64,000 bases of DNA. Source: Mesoterricola silvestris (GTDB taxonomy: Bacteria; Acidobacteriota; Holophagae; Holophagales; Holophagaceae). Below are positions 60,137 to 64,000 of this stretch, piece after piece; position 1 is the first letter of the stretch, and every line of letters begins with the position of its first letter. The stretch covers positions 1,488,001 to 1,552,000 of the forward strand of contig NZ_AP027080.1 in NCBI RefSeq assembly GCF_030295405.1. The letters are read 5' to 3'. The notes beneath the pieces were generated by a model that searched no databases, was not told the DNA's origin, and was given only the letters and a program-made list of their open reading frames with translations. Position numbers and translations under genes: made by a program.

Positions 60137-61030
60137 TCAGCGGGGCCGGGCGGCGTCCAGGAGGGCGCGGGCGCGGTTCAGGCCGTGCAGGGCGGCCTCC
60201 AGCTGGCGCCGCCAGAGCAGGAAGGCCGGGGTCTCCGGGTGGAAGGAACTGCGCTCGTCGAACCCCACGAAGAGGGCGCCCAGCAGCACCCCGCCGGCCC
60301 TCAGGGGAATGAGGTGGCCGTCGGCGTAGCCCCCTTCCCAGGTCCACTCCCCGCCCTCGCCCAGGCGGGACGGGGGGGGCAGGCCCTGGGTGCTGGAGCC
60401 CCGGGGGCCCTCGCAGGCCACCAGCTCCCAGGCGTCCCCGGCCGCGGGCAGGAGGACCATGTGGCCGCCGGGGTGCCAGCGGTCCTGGAAGTGGGCCAGG
60501 AAGGCGCGGAGGATGGGGGCCTCGTGCACCTCCCCGTGGGAGGCCACCAGGAGGGCGTTGAGGAGCTCCATTTCGCCGATGAGGTCCTGGTTCTCCTTCA
60601 CCCGCGCCAGCACGCGGCCTTCCAGGTCGCGCTGGTAGTCCTGGAGCTGGCCCACCACCACGGCGTGGTCCAGGGCGCGGTCCAGCACCGCCTCGATCTC
60701 GGCCAGGCGGAAGGGTTTCTGGACGAAGTCGTAGGCGCCGAACTTCACGGCCCGGATGGCGGTCTCCAGGGAGGCGTAGCCGGTGATGACCACGCAGAGG
60801 GTGCGGGGATCCCGGGCGTGCACCGCGGCGATGAGATCGAAGCCCGTGGGGCCCCCGGGCATGTTGAGGTCGGTGAGCACAACCGGGTAGTGCGTGCGGG
60901 ACAGGATCGCCAGGGCCGTGTCGGCGTCGGGGGCGTCGTCCACCCGGTAGCCGTCGTGGGTGAGGGCGTCCTTGAGGAAGGTCCTGAGATCCTCCTCGTC
61001 GTCCACCAGAAGGATCGGTTCCCGGATCAT
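60137..61030 (-). CDS. Response regulator with GAF-like output
   Basis: A 297-residue protein: a receiver (ILLVDDEEDLRTFL, phospho-acceptor in VVLTDLNMPGG, QKPFRL) in residues 1-120, a coil (about 120-160), then a GAF-like domain that could bind a small ligand (WELVACEGPRGSSTQGLPPP). No DNA-binding or enzyme motif is seen. Its ATG overlaps the stop of the HD-GYP gene (ATGA), so the two are co-translated and may act together. Confidence 0.85.
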   Translation of the reverse strand: MIREPILLVDDEEDLRTFLKDALTHDGYRVDDAPDADTALAILSRTHYPVVLTDLNMPGGPTGFDLIAAVHARDPRTLCVVITGYASLETAIRAVKFGAYDFVQKPFRLAEIEAVLDRALDHAVVVGQLQDYQRDLEGRVLARVKENQDLIGEMELLNALLVASHGEVHEAPILRAFLAHFQDRWHPGGHMVLLPAAGDAWELVACEGPRGSSTQGLPPPSRLGEGGEWTWEGGYADGHLIPLRAGGVLLGALFVGFDERSSFHPETPAFLLWRRQLEAALHGLNRARALLDAARPR

Positions 61031-62460
61031 GCCCGCTCCGGCTCGGCCTTGATCTGGTTCATGGTCAGATCGAAGACCCGGGCCTCCAGGAAGATGCCCA
61101 GGGCCTCGCCGTCCAGGAGTCCCGCCCTCGCCTCGTCCTCCAGGATCTCCAGGCTCCGGGGCACCGTGACGGCCACCTTGTAGGGGCGGTCCGCGGCCAC
61201 CAGGGCGTCGTACACGTCGCAGATGGCCATGAGCTTGGATTGGGGCGGAATGGCCTCGGACTTCAGGGCGCGGGGGTAGCCCATGCCGTTGAGGCGCTCG
61301 TGGTGGGCGTAGGCGATGCCGGGCACGTCGGCCAGGGTCCCGGTCCAGGGGATCTGCTTGAGGAACCGGTAGGTCTTGTCCACGTGGCTGTTGATCTCGT
61401 CCCGCTCGGCCTTGGAGAGGCTGCCCCGGGGGATTCGCAGGGCGGCGATGTCGGTGGGCTCGAGCACCTTGGTGACCGCGCCGTTCCAGTGGAGGAAGCT
61501 CAGCTCCTCCAGTTCGTCCATGGAGTCCACCACCTCCTGGGTGAGGAGCTTGGGCTCGTTGCAGCGCAGCACCAGGTCCGCGATGCGCTGGCTCTCGGCG
61601 CGATGGGCGGCCATGACGATCTCGAAGCAGCCCTCCTCGTAGGCCTCGCTGCGCTTCCAGGCCTCCTCCAGGCGCCGGGCCACGGCTTCCAGGTCCCGCT
61701 GGTAGATGCGCTGGAGGATGCGCTCCAGGCGCTCGGGCTCCAGCTTCCGGGCCTTGACCAGCACCTGCTCGCGCACGCCCACCTTGCCGAAGTCGTGCAG
61801 GAGGCTCGCGTAGCGCAGCTCCTTCACCTGGTTCTCGTTGAAGTGGAGGGGACCGTAGGATCCCGTCGGCGTGCGGTTCACGGCCTCCGCAAGGCCCACG
61901 GTGAGGGTGGCCACGCGGTTGGAATGGCCCGAGGTGGAGGGGTCCCGGGCCTCGATGGCGAACACCGCCGCCTGCACGAAGCCCTCGAAGAGCTTCTCGA
62001 TGTCGTCCTTGAGCTTCACCACCTCGCGCGTGCGCTCGGCTACCCGCTCTTCCAGGCCGGACTGGTAGGCCTCGTTCTGGCGCAGGGCCTTGTAGTGGTT
62101 CAGGGCCCGCTGGAGGCTGGCGTCCAGTTCGGCCAGCTTGAAGGGCTTCTGGATGAAGTCGTAGGCGCCGCTCTTGAGGGCCTGGATGGCGCTGTCGGTG
62201 GTGGCGTAGCCCGTCATGAGGATGCAGAAGGTCTTGGGATCGATCTCCTGGATGGCCTGCAGCAGGTCCAGGCCCGAAAGGCCCCCGGGCATGTTGAGGT
62301 CCGTGAAGATGATGGCGAAGTGCCGGGTGCGGGCCATGTCCAGGGCCACTTCGGCGGTCTCCGCGCCCTCGCACAGGTACCCCATGCTTTCCAGCGCCTC
62401 CACCAGGAGGGTCCGGAAGTCCGATTCGTCGTCCACGATCAGGATGTTATAGGTGTCCAT
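61027..62460 (-). CDS. Response regulator with HD-GYP domain
   Basis: A 477-residue regulator with an N-terminal receiver (ILIVDDESDFRTLL; phospho-acceptor in IIFTDLNMPGG) and a C-terminal HD-GYP domain (about 150-470), a c-di-GMP phosphodiesterase fold. HDFGKVGV is near 221 and HHERLNGMGYP near 385. The 160 residues between them exceed the usual 60 or so by an insertion near 240-340. The rest of the active site (DVYDALVAADRPYK) is intact. The start at 62460 has AGGA just upstream. Confidence 0.9.
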   Translation of the reverse strand: MDTYNILIVDDESDFRTLLVEALESMGYLCEGAETAEVALDMARTRHFAIIFTDLNMPGGLSGLDLLQAIQEIDPKTFCILMTGYATTDSAIQALKSGAYDFIQKPFKLAELDASLQRALNHYKALRQNEAYQSGLEERVAERTREVVKLKDDIEKLFEGFVQAAVFAIEARDPSTSGHSNRVATLTVGLAEAVNRTPTGSYGPLHFNENQVKELRYASLLHDFGKVGVREQVLVKARKLEPERLERILQRIYQRDLEAVARRLEEAWKRSEAYEEGCFEIVMAAHRAESQRIADLVLRCNEPKLLTQEVVDSMDELEELSFLHWNGAVTKVLEPTDIAALRIPRGSLSKAERDEINSHVDKTYRFLKQIPWTGTLADVPGIAYAHHERLNGMGYPRALKSEAIPPQSKLMAICDVYDALVAADRPYKVAVTVPRSLEILEDEARAGLLDGEALGIFLEARVFDLTMNQIKAEPERA

Positions 62461-62492
62461 AGGGTTCCTGGACACCTATCCTACCCGAAGCT

Positions 62493-63053
62493 TCATTTGC
62501 GGGGGGGCGGGAAGCGGGAAAGCATCGTCTTTACCGCCTGGGACACCTGCTGCTCGGCGTCCTCGGGGTCCGTGAGCCCCGTGAGGGCCCCTTCGGCCAC
62601 GGCCTGCCAGATGAGCTGGTTGGTCTTGTTGTCCACGATCTCCAGGATGATGCTTCCCTCCCGGTAGCGCCGGGCCTCCGTGAACTGGGTGCCCACCCCG
62701 TAGCCCCAGGGCCGCCAGTAGCCCCAGTGGGAGCCCAGGGTCGTGGTGGTGTACACCGTGCCCTGGCGGTAGATCGGATAATAGGTGACCAGCACGTCGG
62801 GCTCGGCGGTCTTCTCCACCTTCAGCCCCTTGGCGGCCAGTTCCCGCTCCACGGCGGACCGCACCCGGCGGTCCATGATGGGGTTGCTCACCCCGTCGGA
62901 CTTGCCCTGGGCCTTCTTGCTGGCGGCGTACCAGTCCCAGGTCTTGAAGGAGGCGTACGGGGCCTGGGAATCGTAGTCGTACTTCACGGTGTAGGGGGTG
63001 CAACCGGCGAGCACCGCCAGGGCCAGGGGGAACAGAGCGGCTTTCAGGTTCAT
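62493..63053 (-). CDS. DUF4136 lipoprotein
   Basis: A 186-residue lipoprotein: signal MNLKAALFPLALAVLAGC with Cys18 as the lipid site. DUF4136 features follow (KYDYDSQAPYASFKTWDW, then VERELAAKGLKVEKTAEPDV and GSIILEIVDNKTNQLIWQ). Role unknown. The sequence between positions 100 and 130 is rich in Trp, Gly and Tyr (GSHWGYWRPWGYGVG). Confidence 0.9.
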   Translation of the reverse strand: MNLKAALFPLALAVLAGCTPYTVKYDYDSQAPYASFKTWDWYAASKKAQGKSDGVSNPIMDRRVRSAVERELAAKGLKVEKTAEPDVLVTYYPIYRQGTVYTTTTLGSHWGYWRPWGYGVGTQFTEARRYREGSIILEIVDNKTNQLIWQAVAEGALTGLTDPEDAEQQVSQAVKTMLSRFPPPRK

Positions 63054-63071
63054 GGGGACCTCCGGATCAGT

Positions 63072-64000
63072 CTATGGATGCGCCAAGGGCGTCAGAGGTT
63101 TAAGGCTCCCGTTTTCCCAGAGCATGAATGAGCCATCATGGGCCCAGGGAAGCGCGGTGCCGTTGCCTTCCACTTCATGGGTGTGGAAGTGGCCCGTGAT
63201 GAAGGTCTGCCCCGGGTGGGCCGCGGCGGCGGCCCGGAAGGCCTCCCGGGGAAAGGCCAGCTTGTAGGCCCGGTTCGTGGTGCGCAGGGACCGCTCCAGC
63301 CGGGCGGCAAGGGAACGGGCGGTGGAGCGGGGCAGGGCCCGGGCCACCACCCACATGGCCCCGCTGCGGGAGACCAGGTTCCAGAGCCGGTAGCGCCCGT
63401 CGGCGGCGTTGATGAGGTCCCCGTGCTCCCAGGCCAGGGCCTCCCCGGGCAGGCCGCCCCCGATGCCCTCGCCCATGAGATCGAAGCGGTCCGAAAGGCC
63501 GTCCAGGAAGTATTCCCGGTTGCCCAGCCAGAACCCCACCCAGCGCCCCTGGCGCCGGCGCTCGTCCACCCAGGCCAGGAAGGCCTCCTGCTGGGGGGAT
63601 TCCATGCCCGGGATCCCCACCCACACATCGAAGATATCCCCCAGGAAGAGCCAGTCCGCCTCCGGGAGGCGGGCGGTGGCCTCCCCCAGGCCCGTGAGTT
63701 CCCCGCCCCAGTGGGGGTCGGCCACCAGCACCAGGGGCCGGGAGGGGTCCGGCCGCTCCGCCCGGCCCCGGCGCCAGCCCAGGGCGGCCATCCACCGCCG
63801 CCACAGGAGCGGCAGGCAGGAAAGGGCCAGCCCCGCCACCGCCCCGGCCGAATCCGCGGCCCAGTCCAGCACCGAGGCGTCCCGCCCCGCCACGAAGATC
63901 TGATGCACTTCGTCGGACAGGCCGTAGGCCGAGGCCAGCAGGAAGATCGCCAGGTGGCGCCGGTAGGTGGGCGCGCCGCGCCAGGTGGCCCGGGCCGCCA
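63072..64000 (-). CDS. VanZ-like domain fused to LpxH-like metallophosphoesterase (partial)
   Basis: The frame is open past the window edge, so the N-terminus is missing. The first visible residues form the end of a VanZ-type membrane domain (LAIFLLASAYGLSDEVHQIF, VAGRDASVLDWAADSAG). After a short Arg-rich hinge comes a calcineurin-like phosphoesterase: LVADPHWGG, LFLGDIFDVWVG, LGNREYF, EHGDLIN and GHFHTHEV. This is the motif order of LpxH, which makes lipid X from UDP-diacylglucosamine, but here the usual GNRD is GNRE. No stop separates the parts. A separate start at 63791 (MAALGWRRG) cannot be excluded. Confidence 0.72.
   Translation of the reverse strand, partial: AARATWRGAPTYRRHLAIFLLASAYGLSDEVHQIFVAGRDASVLDWAADSAGAVAGLALSCLPLLWRRWMAALGWRRGRAERPDPSRPLVLVADPHWGGELTGLGEATARLPEADWLFLGDIFDVWVGIPGMESPQQEAFLAWVDERRRQGRWVGFWLGNREYFLDGLSDRFDLMGEGIGGGLPGEALAWEHGDLINAADGRYRLWNLVSRSGAMWVVARALPRSTARSLAARLERSLRTTNRAYKLAFPREAFRAAAAAHPGQTFITGHFHTHEVEGNGTALPWAHDGSFMLWENGSLKPLTPLAHP

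Overview
The window is a 64-kb piece of a GC-rich bacterial chromosome with tightly packed genes. It most resembles an acidobacterium, probably class Holophagae (Geothrix/Holophaga-like). That is an inference. It rests on the ADOP-type orphan permease at 26989-29382, a family named for Acidobacteriota, on a Gram-negative envelope gene set (FadL-type porin, lipoproteins, other outer-membrane-like proteins) and on the high GC throughout. No rRNA or single-copy phylogenetic marker was used to test it.

Layout. 1-6.8 kb: flavin-reductase-like gene, a large exported protein with a barrel-like C-terminus, an OmpR-type two-component pair and a TPR protein. 6.8-9.2 kb: divergent hmgA and hppD for tyrosine/homogentisate breakdown. 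9.5-13.5 kb: LytS/LytTR two-component pair with a Spy/CpxP-like protein, then two proteins of unknown function. 13.6-20 kb: AlaX-type tRNA editing enzyme, a DUF2225-like protein, a lipoprotein and acnB. 20-24 kb: FadL-type porin facing a TetR regulator, then a protein with two DUF1573-like regions. 24-30 kb: M4 metalloprotease and an ADOP permease that looks inserted between repeat copies. 30-35 kb: two divergent paralogous phosphate-binding-like proteins, an AraC/methyltransferase hybrid, a PIG-L deacetylase, a stand-alone histidine-kinase DHp domain and a DEDDh exonuclease. 35-39.2 kb: operon for a methylmalonyl-CoA:pyruvate transcarboxylase (12S, cupin, 5S, 1.3S). 39.3-45 kb: VapBC, cmk, mogA, trigger factor, tRNA-Leu and tRNA-Arg, an adenosine-deaminase-like enzyme and a FYDLN protein. 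45-53.2 kb: a signalling operon (STAS, anti-sigma ATPase, TPR receptor, PP2C phosphatase, HtpX, and a Ser/Thr kinase fused to a beta-helix). 53.3-64 kb: minus-strand genes for a PilZ/receiver-like protein, YchF, an aldose epimerase, HisC, ClpP, NagZ-like hydrolase, two response regulators (one HD-GYP), a DUF4136 lipoprotein and a VanZ-phosphoesterase fusion cut by the window edge.

The least expected signal is in the gaps between genes. Long inverted-repeat elements of at least four sequence families (called A, B, C and D here) occupy many of the gaps, at gene 3' ends or in convergent gaps and never in a divergent promoter gap. In B, C and D a strong hairpin has a loop containing CAAG, and its stem sequence changes between copies while the pairing is largely kept. 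Family D has six copies. Three of them flank the ADOP gene, and about 200 bp, including half of the protease terminator, is directly repeated on both sides of it. This points to a REPIN- or MITE-like family linked to gene insertion, but no transposase or RAYT gene is visible here.

All coordinates, starts and family names come from reading the sequence and from recognising motifs; no database search was run.
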